Under the pieces are notes generated by a model, which was given only the letters and a program-made list of their open reading frames with translations, searched no databases and was not told where the DNA came from. The translations under genes were made by a program, and so were the position numbers. Source: Pseudomonas sp. MWU15-20650 (GTDB lineage Bacteria > Pseudomonadota > Gammaproteobacteria > Pseudomonadales > Pseudomonadaceae). Taken from it: DNA of 64,000 nucleotides. The stretch is from assembly GCF_023242475.1 (NCBI RefSeq), contig NZ_JALJFG010000018.1, forward strand, positions 40,029 through 104,028, read 5' to 3'. This document shows, one piece after another, positions 37,789 through 47,522 of this stretch; position 1 is the first letter of the stretch, and the number at the start of each line of letters is the position of its first letter.

Positions 37789-39060
37789 TCAAGCCTGGTA
37801 GCTGATCCGCCCATCCATCAAGGTGTACCGCACTGTCGCCGGCAGGCTATGGCCGATGAACGGGCAGTTTTCGCCTTTGGACAGCCAATGCTCTCCGGCA
37901 ATCGTGGAGCTGGCCAGGTCAAACAGCACCAGATCCGCCGGCGAACCCACCTCCAGCTTACCCGCCGGCAGGCGCAAGGCGTCGGCCGGGCCGGCCGTCA
38001 GGCGTGACAGCAATGTCGGCAGGTCGAGCAAGCCATCTTCCACCAGTGTCATCGCCAACGGCAGCAGTAATTCCACACTGCTGATGCCCGGCTCGGTTGC
38101 ACCAAACGGCGCCAGCTTGGCGTCACGCTCGTGGGGCTGGTGATGGCTGGAGATCGCCGACACCACACCCGACTTCACTGCCGCACGCAAGCCGTCACGG
38201 TCGGCGCGGGTGCGCAGCGGCGGTTGCACGTGGTACAGGCTGGAGAAGTCGATCAGCGCCTCATCGGTCAGGATCAACTGGTACAGGGCGACATCCGCCG
38301 TTACCGGCAGGCCACGGGCCTGGGCCTGGGCGATCAGGGCGACGCCCCGGGCGCTGGTCAGTTGGCTGAAGTGAGCACGCACACCGCTTTGTTCCACCAG
38401 CAGCAAGTCGCGGGCTAGCGCTACGGTTTCGGCGGTTTCAGGAATGCCTGGTAAGCCGAGGAAGCTGGCGACAGCACCTTCGTGGGCGAGGCCGCCTTCG
38501 GCCAGGTCGTGGTCCTGGGAATGGAAGATCACCGTCAGGTCGAAGGTGGCTGCATATTCCAGGGCGCGGCACAGCGTGCGGGTGCTGCGAAAGCTCTCCA
38601 GGCCGTTGCCGAAGGCCACGCAACCGGCGTCGCGCAGGGCGATCAACTCGGCGAGCTGTTCGCCTTCCAGGCCTTTGCTCAGGGCTCCGATAGGGAACAC
38701 TTTGCAATTACCGGCTTCACGGGCGCGGTCGAGGATCAGCTCGGTCACGGCCGAGGTGTCCAGGACTGGCTTGGTGTGCGGCGGGCAGCACAGGCTGGTC
38801 ACGCCACCGGCGGCGGCGGCGCGGGTTTCGCTGGTGATGTTGCCTTTGCGGCTGTAGCCCGGTTCGCGCAGGGCGACGTTCAGGTCTACCAGGCCCGGTG
38901 CGGCCACCAGGCCCTTGGCGTCGATGGTCTCGACGGCCGTGAAGCCATTGGGTGCGGCGCCGATGGCGACGATCTTGCCGCCGTCCAGGTGCAGATCGGT
39001 AACGTGATCCAGGCCACTGGCCGGATCGATGACTCGGGCGCCGAGAATGCTGAGCTTCAC
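37789..39060 (-). CDS. pyrX: Dihydroorotase-like non-catalytic subunit PyrX (PyrC')
   Basis: 423-residue amidohydrolase-fold protein. Active dihydroorotases have the zinc motif HxH in DxHVHLREPG; here it reads [11 protein letters not shown], with Asn61 and Ala63 in place of both His residues. It is therefore not a working zinc enzyme. In pseudomonads this pseudo-dihydroorotase assembles with PyrB into a dodecamer needed for aspartate carbamoyltransferase activity, while true pyrC genes lie elsewhere. It overlaps pyrB by four bases, giving coupled synthesis. Confidence 0.95.
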   Translation of the reverse strand: MKLSILGARVIDPASGLDHVTDLHLDGGKIVAIGAAPNGFTAVETIDAKGLVAAPGLVDLNVALREPGYSRKGNITSETRAAAAGGVTSLCCPPHTKPVLDTSAVTELILDRAREAGNCKVFPIGALSKGLEGEQLAELIALRDAGCVAFGNGLESFRSTRTLCRALEYAATFDLTVIFHSQDHDLAEGGLAHEGAVASFLGLPGIPETAETVALARDLLLVEQSGVRAHFSQLTSARGVALIAQAQARGLPVTADVALYQLILTDEALIDFSSLYHVQPPLRTRADRDGLRAAVKSGVVSAISSHHQPHERDAKLAPFGATEPGISSVELLLPLAMTLVEDGLLDLPTLLSRLTAGPADALRLPAGKLEVGSPADLVLFDLASSTIAGEHWLSKGENCPFIGHSLPATVRYTLMDGRISYQA

Positions 39061-40061
39061 TGGGCGTTCTCCTGCTCGAATTGACGTTGTGCGGTTTGCC
39101 CGCTCATGGCCATGGACAGCACGGCCATGCGGACAGCGATGCCGTAGGTCACCTGGTTCAAGATCACTGACTGCGGGCCGTCGGCCACCGCCGACTCAAT
39201 CTCCACCCCACGGTTGATCGGGCCGGGGTGCATCACGATGGCATCCGGCTTGGCACCGGCCAGGCGCGCCGTGGTCAGGCCGAACAGGCGGTAGAACTCG
39301 CCTTCGCTCGGCAGCAGGCCGCCGGCCATGCGTTCGCGTTGCAGGCGCAGCATGATCACCACGTCCACGTCCTTGAGGCCCTCGGTCATGTCGGTGTAGA
39401 CCTTCACGCCGTATTGCTCAATGCCGATCGGCAGCAGGGTTTTCGGGGCGATCACGCGGATATCCGGGCAACCCAGGGCCTTCAGGGCCAGCATGTTCGA
39501 GCGTGCCACCCGCGAGTGCAGGATGTCGCCGACGATGGCCACCGAGAGGTTCTCAAAGCCGCCCTTGTGCCGACGGATGGTGAGCATGTCGAGCATGCCC
39601 TGGGTCGGGTGGGCATGGCGGCCGTCGCCACCGTTGATGATCGCGACCTGCGGGCACACGTGCTCGGCGATGAAGTGCGCGGCACCGGAGTCGCCGTGGC
39701 GCACCACGAACATGTCGGCGGCCATGGCTTCCAGGTTGCGCAGGGTATCGAGCAGGGTTTCGCCTTTGCTTGCCGACGAAGTGGACACGTTCAGTGTGAT
39801 CACGTCGGCCGACAGCCGCTGGGCCGCCAGTTCAAAGGTCGTGCGGGTGCGGGTGGAGTTCTCGAAGAACACGTTGCAAATGGTCTTGCCGCGTAATAGC
39901 GGGACCTTTTTCACTGCCCGGCCACCGACTTCGAGGAACGAGTCGGCGGTGTCGAGGATCTCGGTGAGCAGTTCGCGGGGTAAGCCGTCGAGGGACAAAA
40001 AATGTTGCAACTGGCCCTGAGCATTGAGCTGCAGCGGGCGCTTGGCATCTAGAGGCGTCAT
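39057..40061 (-). CDS. pyrB: Aspartate carbamoyltransferase
   Basis: 334 residues. First committed step of pyrimidine synthesis (carbamoyl phosphate plus aspartate to carbamoyl-aspartate). Carbamoyl-phosphate site [19 protein letters not shown], and [12 protein letters not shown] and MLRLQRERM for aspartate. The N-terminus is extended by about 25 residues ([20 protein letters not shown]) as in pseudomonads, where it holds effector and assembly functions. It is second in the operon pyrR-pyrB-pyrX. Confidence 0.97.
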   Translation of the reverse strand: MTPLDAKRPLQLNAQGQLQHFLSLDGLPRELLTEILDTADSFLEVGGRAVKKVPLLRGKTICNVFFENSTRTRTTFELAAQRLSADVITLNVSTSSASKGETLLDTLRNLEAMAADMFVVRHGDSGAAHFIAEHVCPQVAIINGGDGRHAHPTQGMLDMLTIRRHKGGFENLSVAIVGDILHSRVARSNMLALKALGCPDIRVIAPKTLLPIGIEQYGVKVYTDMTEGLKDVDVVIMLRLQRERMAGGLLPSEGEFYRLFGLTTARLAGAKPDAIVMHPGPINRGVEIESAVADGPQSVILNQVTYGIAVRMAVLSMAMSGQTAQRQFEQENAQ

Positions 40062-40085
40062 CGCGGGGACTCTTTACAAGGCGGT

Positions 40086-40592
40086 TTAAAGGGCAAGGTC
40101 TTGCAGTTCGAGTTCGAGCGGCGTAGGACCGGACAATTTTACCCGTTGGTGGGCTTGCAGGGACAGTGTTGCGCCGACGACATCGGGGCTGATCGGCAAT
40201 TCGCCAGCATCCAGGTCAAGCAGGCACACCAGGGTTACGCTGGCCGGGCGACCGTAGTCGAACAACTCGTTCATGGCCGCGCGGATGGTGCGGCCGCTCA
40301 TCAATACGTCATCGATCAGTACCAGGTGCTGGCCTTCGATCTCGAAGGGCAGGGCCGAGGGGCGCACCTGCGGGTGCAGGCCGTTCTGGCTGAAGTCATC
40401 GCGGTAGAAGGACACATCCAGGGTACCCAGCGGCGAGTCACTGCCCAGTTCCTCCAACAACGCTTGGGCGACCCACACACCGCCAGTACGAATGCCGATA
40501 AAGCGTGGTTCGCTGATGGCGCGGTGTTGCAGGTGCGCCTTGAGGCGGGTCGCCATGTGGCTGATCAGGTCGGCGGGATTGGGCAGGCTCAT
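40086..40592 (-). CDS. pyrR: Pyrimidine regulatory protein / uracil phosphoribosyltransferase PyrR
   Basis: 168 residues of type I PRTase fold. The PRPP motif is [21 protein letters not shown]. Family members bind UMP and regulate pyr expression and may have weak UPRTase activity. The ATG at 40592 ([13 protein letters not shown]) was chosen over a longer frame; a GGAGCC lies before it. It leads the pyrR-pyrB-pyrX operon. No pyr leader hairpin of the Bacillus type was recognised upstream; in pseudomonads PyrR is thought to act differently. Confidence 0.92.
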   Translation of the reverse strand: MSLPNPADLISHMATRLKAHLQHRAISEPRFIGIRTGGVWVAQALLEELGSDSPLGTLDVSFYRDDFSQNGLHPQVRPSALPFEIEGQHLVLIDDVLMSGRTIRAAMNELFDYGRPASVTLVCLLDLDAGELPISPDVVGATLSLQAHQRVKLSGPTPLELELQDLAL

Positions 40593-40647
40593 GGTGGCTC
40601 CTTCAAGGCCGTGCGCGGCGGGGGCCGGCAAGGTCTGGGCTCAAACG

Positions 40648-40671
40648 TAAAAAGACGCGGCAAGCCGCGTC
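40648..40671 (-). terminator. Intrinsic terminator after ruvX
   Basis: On the minus strand GACGCGGC-TT-GCCGCGTC, an 8-base-pair GC-rich stem with a 2-base gap, is followed directly by TTTTTACG. It begins a few bases after the ruvX stop, so it would end the algH-ruvX transcript before pyrR. Partial read-through would act as an attenuator for pyrR-pyrB-pyrX. Confidence 0.8.
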
Positions 40672-40673
40672 AG

Positions 40674-41111
40674 TCAGGATTCAAATAAAGCGGTGTTTTC
40701 ATCCAGCCAACCCTGCAACAGCAAGGCGGCGGCGATGGCGTCCACGGGGTTGTCGCGGTAGCTGCCCTTTTGACCGCCACGATCGCGGCGTTCACCTTTG
40801 GCTTCGAAGGTGGTCAGGCGTTCGTCATGGGTATAGAAAGGCAGGTTGTAGCGGCCATTGAGGCGGCGGGCGAACTTTTCGGCGCGCAGGCACATGTCGC
40901 TGGGCGTGCCGTCCATGTTCAAGGGCAGGCCGACGACCACGGCATCGGGCTTCCACTCCTTGATCAGGGCTTCGACCTGGTTCCAGTCCGGCACGCCGTT
41001 CTGGGCTTTCAAGGTACACAGTTCGCGGGCCTGGCCGGTAATCACCTGGCCGACCGCAACGCCGATCTGCTTGGTGCCGTAGTCAAAGCCGAGGATCAGT
41101 CGCAAAGCCAT
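40674..41111 (-). CDS. ruvX: RuvX/YqgF: putative pre-16S rRNA nuclease
   Basis: 145 residues with the RNase H-like fold: LILGFDYGTKQIGVAVG carries the first acidic residue, VVVGLPLNMDG the second, and VDAIAAALLLQGWL the third. The family processes the 5' end of 16S rRNA and is known as Holliday junction resolvase-like. The ATG overlaps the algH stop by one base, as in most gammaproteobacteria. Confidence 0.95.
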   Translation of the reverse strand: MALRLILGFDYGTKQIGVAVGQVITGQARELCTLKAQNGVPDWNQVEALIKEWKPDAVVVGLPLNMDGTPSDMCLRAEKFARRLNGRYNLPFYTHDERLTTFEAKGERRDRGGQKGSYRDNPVDAIAAALLLQGWLDENTALFES

Positions 41112-41680
41112 CAGGCGTGCCCCGCCTGGCTGGTCAGCAGGCTGAGGTTGACCCGCAGCTTGGCCGCCGCGGCTTCCAGGCGCAGTTCACTGGGCGTATT
41201 GAACAGGATTTCGGCGTCGAACGGGCAGGTCAGCCAGGCATTGCTGGCCAGCTCCGCCTCCAGTTGCCCGGCTTCCCAGCCGGCGTAACCCAGGGTGATC
41301 ACGCTTTGCTCGGGGCCGACACCGTCGGCGATAGCGAACAATACGTCCTGGGACGTGGACAGTGACACGCCTTCAAGGTCTACCGTGGCTTGGAATTTCG
41401 GCCCGGTGGGGTGCAGCACGAAACCGCGGTCGGTCTGCACCGGCCCACCGATGTAGATGGGCACACCCTGGCAACGGGCCGGCGGGTCGATCTCCGGGCG
41501 CAGTTGCTCAAGGATATCGGCCAGGTTCAGCTCTTGCGGGCGGTTTACCACCAACCCCATGGCACCATTGGCCGTGTGCTCGACGATATAGGTCAAGGTC
41601 TGCGCAAAGTTCGGGTCGGCCATATGGGGCATGGCGATCAGGAATTGGTGCTTGAGGTAGGTCGGGCTGACATTTTTCAT
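41111..41680 (-). CDS. algH: AlgH / YqgE family protein
   Basis: 189 residues. UPF0301/YqgE fold: YLKHQFLIAMPHMADPNFAQTLTYIVEHTANGAMGLVVN is the conserved start, followed by YIGGPVQTDRGFVLHP and LGYAGWEAGQLEAEL. It was named AlgH for an alginate-regulation phenotype in P. aeruginosa, but the structure shows no DNA-binding domain; the biochemical role is unknown. The ATG at 41680 gives 189 residues. It is coupled to ruvX and follows a TonB gene. Confidence 0.93.
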   Translation of the reverse strand: MKNVSPTYLKHQFLIAMPHMADPNFAQTLTYIVEHTANGAMGLVVNRPQELNLADILEQLRPEIDPPARCQGVPIYIGGPVQTDRGFVLHPTGPKFQATVDLEGVSLSTSQDVLFAIADGVGPEQSVITLGYAGWEAGQLEAELASNAWLTCPFDAEILFNTPSELRLEAAAAKLRVNLSLLTSQAGHA

Positions 41681-41778
41681 GTCCGCTAGTGTGGCGTTGG
41701 AGGGGCGAACTGACAAGCTGGAGTGCACCCTAATTGTCGCCACAGGGGCCGTAACCACAGCCGCAGGGGGGCGTAGGG

Positions 41779-42684
41779 TCAGTTGCTGGACAACCGATCA
41801 CCCTTGGCAAACCGCCAGGTGCGGATGATTTCCAGGCGGTCCACGTCATTCAGGTCGCCGGTGAAGGGCGCGAAAGGCGCAGCAAGGCGCACGATGCGCT
41901 GGGCCGCCTGGTCCAGCAGTGGCTGGCCGGACGATTCCAGGACCTGCACTTCATAGAGCGAACCATCGCGGTTGATCGACACCAGCAAGCGCAAATTGCC
42001 ATAAATCTGTTGGCGCCGGGCCTCGTCCGGGTAGTTGAGGTTGCCGATGCGCTCGACCTTCTTACGCCATTCGTCTTTATACCAGGCGCCTTTGTCGCGC
42101 ATGGTCGAGGCCGCGTTCAGGCGGTAGATGCGCGGGCGCTTGGCGTACAGCTGTTGTTCGTTGGCCAGTTCGGCTTCGAGGCTGGAGATCTGGTCGGAAA
42201 GCTGCGAGCTGTCGAAAGTCGGCGCGGGTTTCACGGGCTCGGGTTGCGGCTCGGTCTTGGCTTTTTCGCGCTGGGTCGGGGCTTTTTGCGGTTTGGGCGC
42301 GACGGTGGTCACGGCGGCCTTGGGCGCGGCCTGCTTGACCTCGGGCTTGGGCGTCGGCGGCGGGGAGACCTTATTGACCTTGTTGTCCTGGAAGGGCGCC
42401 ACTTCGGTGGTCTTGGGCACGGCTTTCTTATCGAGGGTGCCGCTGCCTTGCTGGTTTTCCTGGGCGAGAAAGTCGGCCTTCTCGGGCTTCTTCTCGCTTT
42501 TGAACGTGGCGAGGGTGATTTCCAGGGTCTTGGTGATCTGTTTGGGTTCGGCGAAGGTGAAGCCCAGGCCGAGGAGCAGCGCGAGGTGAATCAACGCCGC
42601 GAGAAACAAGGTAAATCCAAGCCGATCAGCCGGGCGCACGCCGCTGTGGGAGAGTTCGGGGGGCAGATCGGACGGGAGTGTCAT
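41779..42684 (-). CDS. tonB: TonB-family energy transducer (TonB3-like)
   Basis: 301 residues. A short cytosolic N-terminus, one TM helix (LGFTLFLAALIHLALLLGLGF), a long Pro/Lys-rich periplasmic spacer (PPPTPKPEVKQ, PQPEPVKPAP), a coiled segment (SSLEAELANEQQLYAK) and a C-terminal TonB domain with YPDEARRQQIYGNLRLLVSINRDGS and VRLAAPFAPF. It is in the same position as P. aeruginosa tonB3 (PA0406), reported to be needed for normal twitching and pilus assembly. No exbB/exbD genes are adjacent. Function in iron uptake is therefore less likely. Confidence 0.9.
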   Translation of the reverse strand: MTLPSDLPPELSHSGVRPADRLGFTLFLAALIHLALLLGLGFTFAEPKQITKTLEITLATFKSEKKPEKADFLAQENQQGSGTLDKKAVPKTTEVAPFQDNKVNKVSPPPTPKPEVKQAAPKAAVTTVAPKPQKAPTQREKAKTEPQPEPVKPAPTFDSSQLSDQISSLEAELANEQQLYAKRPRIYRLNAASTMRDKGAWYKDEWRKKVERIGNLNYPDEARRQQIYGNLRLLVSINRDGSLYEVQVLESSGQPLLDQAAQRIVRLAAPFAPFTGDLNDVDRLEIIRTWRFAKGDRLSSN

Positions 42685-42761
42685 GACAAGAAAACCAACA
42701 TCGCGCGTTTCACAGGTGGCGCATGATAACGCAATGTTGGTTTGTGTCCGGCTGTTCTATG

Positions 42762-43715
42762 TCACTTGGCTTGTAGCTTGCGCTCAATGGCTGCCATCAA
42801 CATTTCGCCGATGTTCGTGCCAAAGGCGTTGTCGATCTCGCGAATACAGGTCGGGCTGGTGACGTTGATTTCGGTGAGGTTCTCACCGATTACGTCGAGA
42901 CCTACAAACAGCAGGCCTTTTTCCCGCAGGGTAGGGCCGACTTGAGCAGCGATCCAGCGATCCTTCTCCGTTAGTGGCCGTGCTTCACCGCGACCACCGG
43001 CAGCCAGGTTGCCACGGGTTTCGCCCGCTGCCGGGATACGCGCCAGGCAGTAGTCCACGGGCTCGCCGTCGATCATCAGGATGCGCTTGTCGCCGTCCTT
43101 GATCGCCGGCAAGTAGGCTTGGCCCATGATCTGCTGGGTGCCCAGGGCGGTCAGGGTTTCCAGGATCACCGAGAGGTTAGGGTCGCCCGCACGGTGGCGG
43201 AAGATCGAGGTACCGCCCATGCCATCCAGCGGCTTGAGGATCACATCGCCGTGCTTGGCGGCGAATTCACGCAGCACATCGGCGCGGCGGCTGACCACGG
43301 TGGGCGGCGTGCATTGTGGGAACAGGGTGGCGAACAGCTTTTCATTGCAGTCACGCAGGCTCTGTGGCTTGTTGACGATCAGCACCCCGGCGCGCTCGGC
43401 CTGCTCCAGCAGGTAGGTGGAGTAGACGAACTCCATGTCGAACGGCGGGTCCTTGCGCATCAGGATCACGTCCAGGTCGCTCAGGGGGCTGTCGATTTCA
43501 TCCTGCAGTTCGAACCACTTCTCAGGGTTGGCAAACACCTGCAGCGGTCGCATGCGCGCCCGGGCCTCGCCGTCGCCCTGGTACAGGTCGCGCTGCTCCA
43601 TATAGAACAGGGTCCAGCCACGGGCCTGGGCGGCCAGCAGCATGGCCAGCGAACTGTCCTTTTTATAGGAGATGCTGGCGATAGGGTCCATGACAATGCC
43701 GACGCGAACGCTCAT
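42762..43715 (-). CDS. gshB: Glutathione synthetase
   Basis: 317 residues. ATP-grasp enzyme ligating glycine to gamma-glutamylcysteine. Starts MSVRVGIVMDPIASISYKKDSSLAM, with LRKDPPFDMEFVYSTYLLE, ATP-binding ILKPLDGMGGTSIFR and the C-terminal FVGLDVIGENLTEINVTSPTC. Normal length. It is divergent from pilG across 240 bases, and upstream of the tonB-like gene. Confidence 0.97.
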   Translation of the reverse strand: MSVRVGIVMDPIASISYKKDSSLAMLLAAQARGWTLFYMEQRDLYQGDGEARARMRPLQVFANPEKWFELQDEIDSPLSDLDVILMRKDPPFDMEFVYSTYLLEQAERAGVLIVNKPQSLRDCNEKLFATLFPQCTPPTVVSRRADVLREFAAKHGDVILKPLDGMGGTSIFRHRAGDPNLSVILETLTALGTQQIMGQAYLPAIKDGDKRILMIDGEPVDYCLARIPAAGETRGNLAAGGRGEARPLTEKDRWIAAQVGPTLREKGLLFVGLDVIGENLTEINVTSPTCIREIDNAFGTNIGEMLMAAIERKLQAK

Positions 43716-43955
43716 GGGGGGAATTCCTCTAGCAAATTAGGGCGCATAAAAGTGGCGTCAGAGTGGCGCTGTGGTTGTTGTGGGTCAAGGAAAAACCACC
43801 GGACGGGTGCCTCGATAGATTGCTCCCCGAGACTGTGCTAAAAAGACTGCCACGGCGCAGCAGCCCTTCAACTCCAAGGCTTGCGGCGCTCATCCTGTGC
43901 AACATCAGGCAGTACACACCGAAAACCGATTCGCTGTGGCGATGGTAGAGCAGAT
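43716..43955. other. Divergent region gshB / pilG
   Basis: 240 bases without a gene. The promoter(s) of the pil-chp operon and gshB must lie here or just inside; no strong -35/-10 match was found. No repeats. Confidence 0.4.
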
Positions 43956-44363
43956 ATGGAACAGCATTCCAACGCCTTGAGGGTGATGGTGATCGACGAT
44001 TCGAAAACGATCCGCCGCACCGCCGAGACCTTGTTGAAGAACATGGGGTGCGAGGTCATCACGGCCATCGACGGTTTCGATGCGCTGGCCCGGATTGTGG
44101 ATCATCACCCGCACATTATCTTTGTCGACATCATGATGCCGCGCCTGGATGGCTACCAGACCTGCGCCCTGGTGAAGAACAACCCGGCGTTCAAGTCGAT
44201 CCCGGTGATCATGCTGTCCTCCAAGGATGGCCTGTTCGACAAGGCCAAGGGGCGTATCGTTGGTGTCGATCAGTTTTTGACCAAGCCTTTCAGCAAGGAA
44301 GAACTGCTGGGCGCAATCAAGGCCTATGTGCCTGCCTTCGCCGCAGTAGAACAAGCACACTGA
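43956..44363 (+). CDS. pilG: Twitching motility response regulator PilG
   Basis: 135-residue single-domain CheY-like receiver. Acidic pocket in MVIDDSKT, phospho-acceptor Asp58 in IIFVDIMMPRLDG, and Lys in QFLTKPFSKEEL. In P. aeruginosa it acts with the ChpA kinase to stimulate cAMP and pilus extension. The ATG at 43956 (MEQHSNALRVMVIDD) gives the known length. First gene of the pil-chp operon. Confidence 0.96.
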   Translation: MEQHSNALRVMVIDDSKTIRRTAETLLKNMGCEVITAIDGFDALARIVDHHPHIIFVDIMMPRLDGYQTCALVKNNPAFKSIPVIMLSSKDGLFDKAKGRIVGVDQFLTKPFSKEELLGAIKAYVPAFAAVEQAH

Positions 44364-44410
44364 CGCCAGCCCCACCAGGGCTGGCGCCGACCAATGTAGT
44401 GGGGAAAACC

Positions 44411-44776
44411 ATGGCACGTGTTCTGATCGTCGACGATTCGCCGACTGAAATGTACAAACTGACCGGCATGCTGGAAAAGCATGGCCACCAGGTCCTGAAA
44501 GCCGAAAACGGTGCAGATGGCGTGGCCCTGGCTCGCCAGGAAAAGCCCGACGCCGTGCTGATGGACATCGTGATGCCGGGCCTTAACGGTTTCCAGGCGA
44601 CGCGCCAACTGTCCAAGGAGCCGGAAACCAACGGTATCCCGATCATCATCATCACCACCAAGGATCAGGAAACCGACAAGATCTGGGGGGCGCGCCAGGG
44701 TGCCAGGGATTACCTGACCAAGCCGGTGGACGAAGACACCCTGATCGCCACGCTGAACAAGGTGCTGGCCGGCTGA
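44411..44776 (+). CDS. pilH: Twitching motility response regulator PilH
   Basis: 121-residue CheY-like receiver: LIVDDSPTE, Asp52 in VLMDIVMPGLNG, Lys in DYLTKPVDEDTL. Acts antagonistically to PilG in P. aeruginosa, as a phosphate sink or retraction regulator. 47 bases after pilG and 12 before pilI. All receiver residues intact. Confidence 0.96.
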   Translation: MARVLIVDDSPTEMYKLTGMLEKHGHQVLKAENGADGVALARQEKPDAVLMDIVMPGLNGFQATRQLSKEPETNGIPIIIITTKDQETDKIWGARQGARDYLTKPVDEDTLIATLNKVLAG

Positions 44777-44788
44777 CGGCACACCATC

Positions 44789-45313
44789 ATGACCGAGTCG
44801 CAAACCGCCTTTGAGCTACTGCTGGACATCGACCGTCGCTGCCGCCTGCTGGCCGCCGACCTGCCGTCCCAGGAAACCCGCCTGCAGCGTTGGAGCGGGA
44901 TCGCTTTCCGTGTGGGGTCAAACGGGTATGTGGCGCCCATGGGCGAAGTTGCCGAGGTGTTGCATGAACCCCGCTGCACGTTGATGCCTGGGGTCAAGCC
45001 TTGGGTCAAGGGCGTGGCCAACCTGCGTGGGCGGCTGCTGCCGGTGATGGACCTGGGCGGGTTCCTTGGCCTTGGGCTGTCCAAGGCGCGTAAGCAGCGG
45101 CGGGTGCTGGTGGTGGAATTCAACGATCTGTTTGTCGGGCTGCTGGTGGACGAGGTGGTGGGAATGCAGCATTTCGCGCTCGACGCCTGGTTGGCGAGCA
45201 CCGCCTCCGGCGCGCCGTATATCCAGGGTCAGTTCGACGGTGACCTACTGTGGCAGGTCTTCAGCCCCTTCGCCCTGGCCCAGGCCCCAGGCTTCATGGA
45301 TGTTGCCGCATGA
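44789..45313 (+). CDS. pilI: CheW-like adaptor PilI
   Basis: 174 residues with a CheW domain: [46 protein letters not shown] and [24 protein letters not shown]. It links the PilJ receptor to ChpA. It overlaps pilJ by four bases (ATGA). Divergent in the tail but complete. Confidence 0.94.
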   Translation: MTESQTAFELLLDIDRRCRLLAADLPSQETRLQRWSGIAFRVGSNGYVAPMGEVAEVLHEPRCTLMPGVKPWVKGVANLRGRLLPVMDLGGFLGLGLSKARKQRRVLVVEFNDLFVGLLVDEVVGMQHFALDAWLASTASGAPYIQGQFDGDLLWQVFSPFALAQAPGFMDVAA

Positions 45314-47361
45314 CCACCGCTACCCCGCCCAAACCCCAAGCCGCCTCGCGCAGCCGCTCGCAGATCATCGTGCTGTTTATCGCCCTGATCGTATTCATCA
45401 TGTTGCTGTTCGCCAACTTCGCGTACCTCAACACCCAGTCCACCTACGACAAACAGTACATCGGCCATGCCGGTGAACTGCGTGTGCTGTCCCAGCGCAT
45501 TGCCAAGAACGCCACCGAGGCCGCCGCGGGCAAGGCTGCGGCGTTCAAGCTGCTGGGAGACGCGCGCAACGACTTTGCCCAGCGCTGGGGCTACCTGAAG
45601 AAAGGCGACCCGCAAACCGGCCTGCCTGCCGCCCCCAATGCGGTACGCGCCGAAATGCGCGCGGTGCAGACCGACTGGGAAGCGCTGCTGAAAAACACCG
45701 ACGCGATCCTCGCCAGCGAGCAGACCGTATTGTCGCTGCACCAAGTGGCCGCGACCCTGGCCGAAACCGTGCCGCAATTGCAGATGGAGTCGGAAAAGGT
45801 CGTCGACATCCTGCTGCAACGCGGTGCCCCGGCCAGCCAGGTGGTATTGGCCCAGCGCCAATCGTTGTTGGCCGAACGTATCCTCGGCGCGGTCAACACC
45901 GTGCTGGCGGGCGACGATACATCGGTGCAGGCCGCCGATGCCTTTGGCCGCGATGCCAACCGTTTCGGCCAGGTGCTCAACGGTATGCTCCAGGGCAACC
46001 CGGGGCTGCGCATCAGCCAGGTCGAAGACCACGACGCCCGTGCACGGCTGGCGGAGATTGCCGAACTGTTCGAGTTCGTCTCCGGCTCTGTGGATGAAAT
46101 CCTCGAGACCTCGCCGCAACTGTTCCAGGTACGGGCGTCGGCGAGCAATATTTTCAACCTGTCGCAAACCCTGCTCGATGAAGCCTCGCACCTGGCCACC
46201 GGCTTTGAAAACCTGGCCAGCGGGCGCAGCTTCGACACCATCGGTGGTTACGTGCTGGGCTTGCTGGCGCTGGCCTCGATCATCCTGATCGGCTTGGTGA
46301 TGGTGCGCGAGACCAACCGCCAACTGCATGAAACCGCCGAGAAGAATGAGCGTAACCAGAACGCGATCATGCGCCTGCTGGACGAGATTGAAGACCTGGC
46401 TGACGGCGACCTCACCGTGACCGCTTCGGTGACCGAGGACTTCACCGGCACCATTGCGGACTCCATCAACTACTCCGTGGACCAATTGCGCGATCTGGTT
46501 GCCACCATCAACCTCACCGCCGGGCAGGTCGCCGGCGCGGTGCAGGACACCCAGGCCACCGCCATGCACCTGGCGCAGGCGTCGGAGCATCAGGCCCAGC
46601 AGATTGCCGAAGCCTCCACCGCGATCAACCAGATGGCCCAGTCCATTGACCAGGTCTCGGCCAACGCCGCCGAATCCTCGGCGGTGGCGGAGCGTTCGGT
46701 CGAGATTGCCAACAAGGGCAACGAGGTGGTGCACAACACCATCCACGGCATGGACAACATTCGCGAACAGATCCAGGACACGGCCAAGCGCATCAAGCGC
46801 CTGGGCGAGTCGTCCCAGGAGATTGGCGACATTGTCAGCCTGATCGACGACATCGCCGACCAGACCAACATCCTCGCCCTTAACGCGGCGATCCAGGCCA
46901 GCATGGCCGGCGATGCCGGGCGCGGTTTTGCGGTGGTGGCCGACGAAGTGCAACGGCTGGCCGAACGCTCGTCGGCGGCCACCCGGCAGATCGAAACCCT
47001 GGTGCGGGCGATCCAGGCCGACACCAATGAAGCCGTTATCTCCATGGAGCAGACCACCACCGAAGTGGTGCGCGGCGCGCGGCTGGCCCAGGACGCCGGC
47101 GTGGCGCTGGAAGAGATCGAAGGCGTGTCGAAAACCCTGGCGGCGCTGATCCAGAGTATCTCCAATGCGGCGCAGCAGCAGACCTCGTCGGCGGGCCAGA
47201 TTTCCTTGACGATGAACGTGATTCAGCAGATCACCACACAGACTTCGTCGGGTTCCACCGCGACCGCCGAGAGCATTGGTAACCTGGCGAAGATGGCCAG
47301 CCAGTTGCGTCGGTCGGTGTCGGGTTTCACGCTTCCACCGCCTAAAAAGGTGGATGATTGA
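45310..47361 (+). CDS. pilJ: Methyl-accepting chemoreceptor PilJ
   Basis: 683-residue membrane receptor. TM1 at about residues 16–36 ([22 protein letters not shown]), periplasmic ligand region with two PilJ-type helical modules, TM2 at about 312–334 ([17 protein letters not shown]), HAMP-like region, then the MCP signalling coil with hairpin tip [37 protein letters not shown]. In P. aeruginosa it detects pilin/pilus tension and drives ChpA. Its usual methyltransferase partner gene pilK does not follow; see the REP at 47374. The ATG at 45310 overlaps the pilI stop. Confidence 0.96.
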   Translation: MTTATPPKPQAASRSRSQIIVLFIALIVFIMLLFANFAYLNTQSTYDKQYIGHAGELRVLSQRIAKNATEAAAGKAAAFKLLGDARNDFAQRWGYLKKGDPQTGLPAAPNAVRAEMRAVQTDWEALLKNTDAILASEQTVLSLHQVAATLAETVPQLQMESEKVVDILLQRGAPASQVVLAQRQSLLAERILGAVNTVLAGDDTSVQAADAFGRDANRFGQVLNGMLQGNPGLRISQVEDHDARARLAEIAELFEFVSGSVDEILETSPQLFQVRASASNIFNLSQTLLDEASHLATGFENLASGRSFDTIGGYVLGLLALASIILIGLVMVRETNRQLHETAEKNERNQNAIMRLLDEIEDLADGDLTVTASVTEDFTGTIADSINYSVDQLRDLVATINLTAGQVAGAVQDTQATAMHLAQASEHQAQQIAEASTAINQMAQSIDQVSANAAESSAVAERSVEIANKGNEVVHNTIHGMDNIREQIQDTAKRIKRLGESSQEIGDIVSLIDDIADQTNILALNAAIQASMAGDAGRGFAVVADEVQRLAERSSAATRQIETLVRAIQADTNEAVISMEQTTTEVVRGARLAQDAGVALEEIEGVSKTLAALIQSISNAAQQQTSSAGQISLTMNVIQQITTQTSSGSTATAESIGNLAKMASQLRRSVSGFTLPPPKKVDD

Positions 47362-47373
47362 AAGGCAGTACAC

Positions 47374-47465
47374 CTGTGGGAGGGGGCTTGCCCCCGATCG
47401 CGGTGGGTCAGTTGATACATGGGCTGGCTGACACACTGCCATCGGGGGCATGCCCCCTCCCACAT
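47374..47465. repeat. REP pair in the pilJ–chpA gap
   Basis: Arms TGTGGGAGGGGGCTTGCCCCCGAT and ATCGGGGGCATGCCCCCTCCCACA enclose a loop of about 45 bases. It occupies the position where P. aeruginosa has pilK. It is the only REPIN in this window lying inside an apparent operon of same-strand genes. Confidence 0.92.
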
Positions 47466-47522
47466 CGGACTTGCATTGGTTTCAAGCACAGCAGCAACCC
47501 ATGAATTCTAAGCGGAGCAGTT

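Noticed and set aside
45229..47463. 744-codon frame opposite pilJ
   Set aside because: Very long but antisense to a gene with clear MCP domains; composition is Gly/His/Arg-rich without motifs, and one end falls in a REP.
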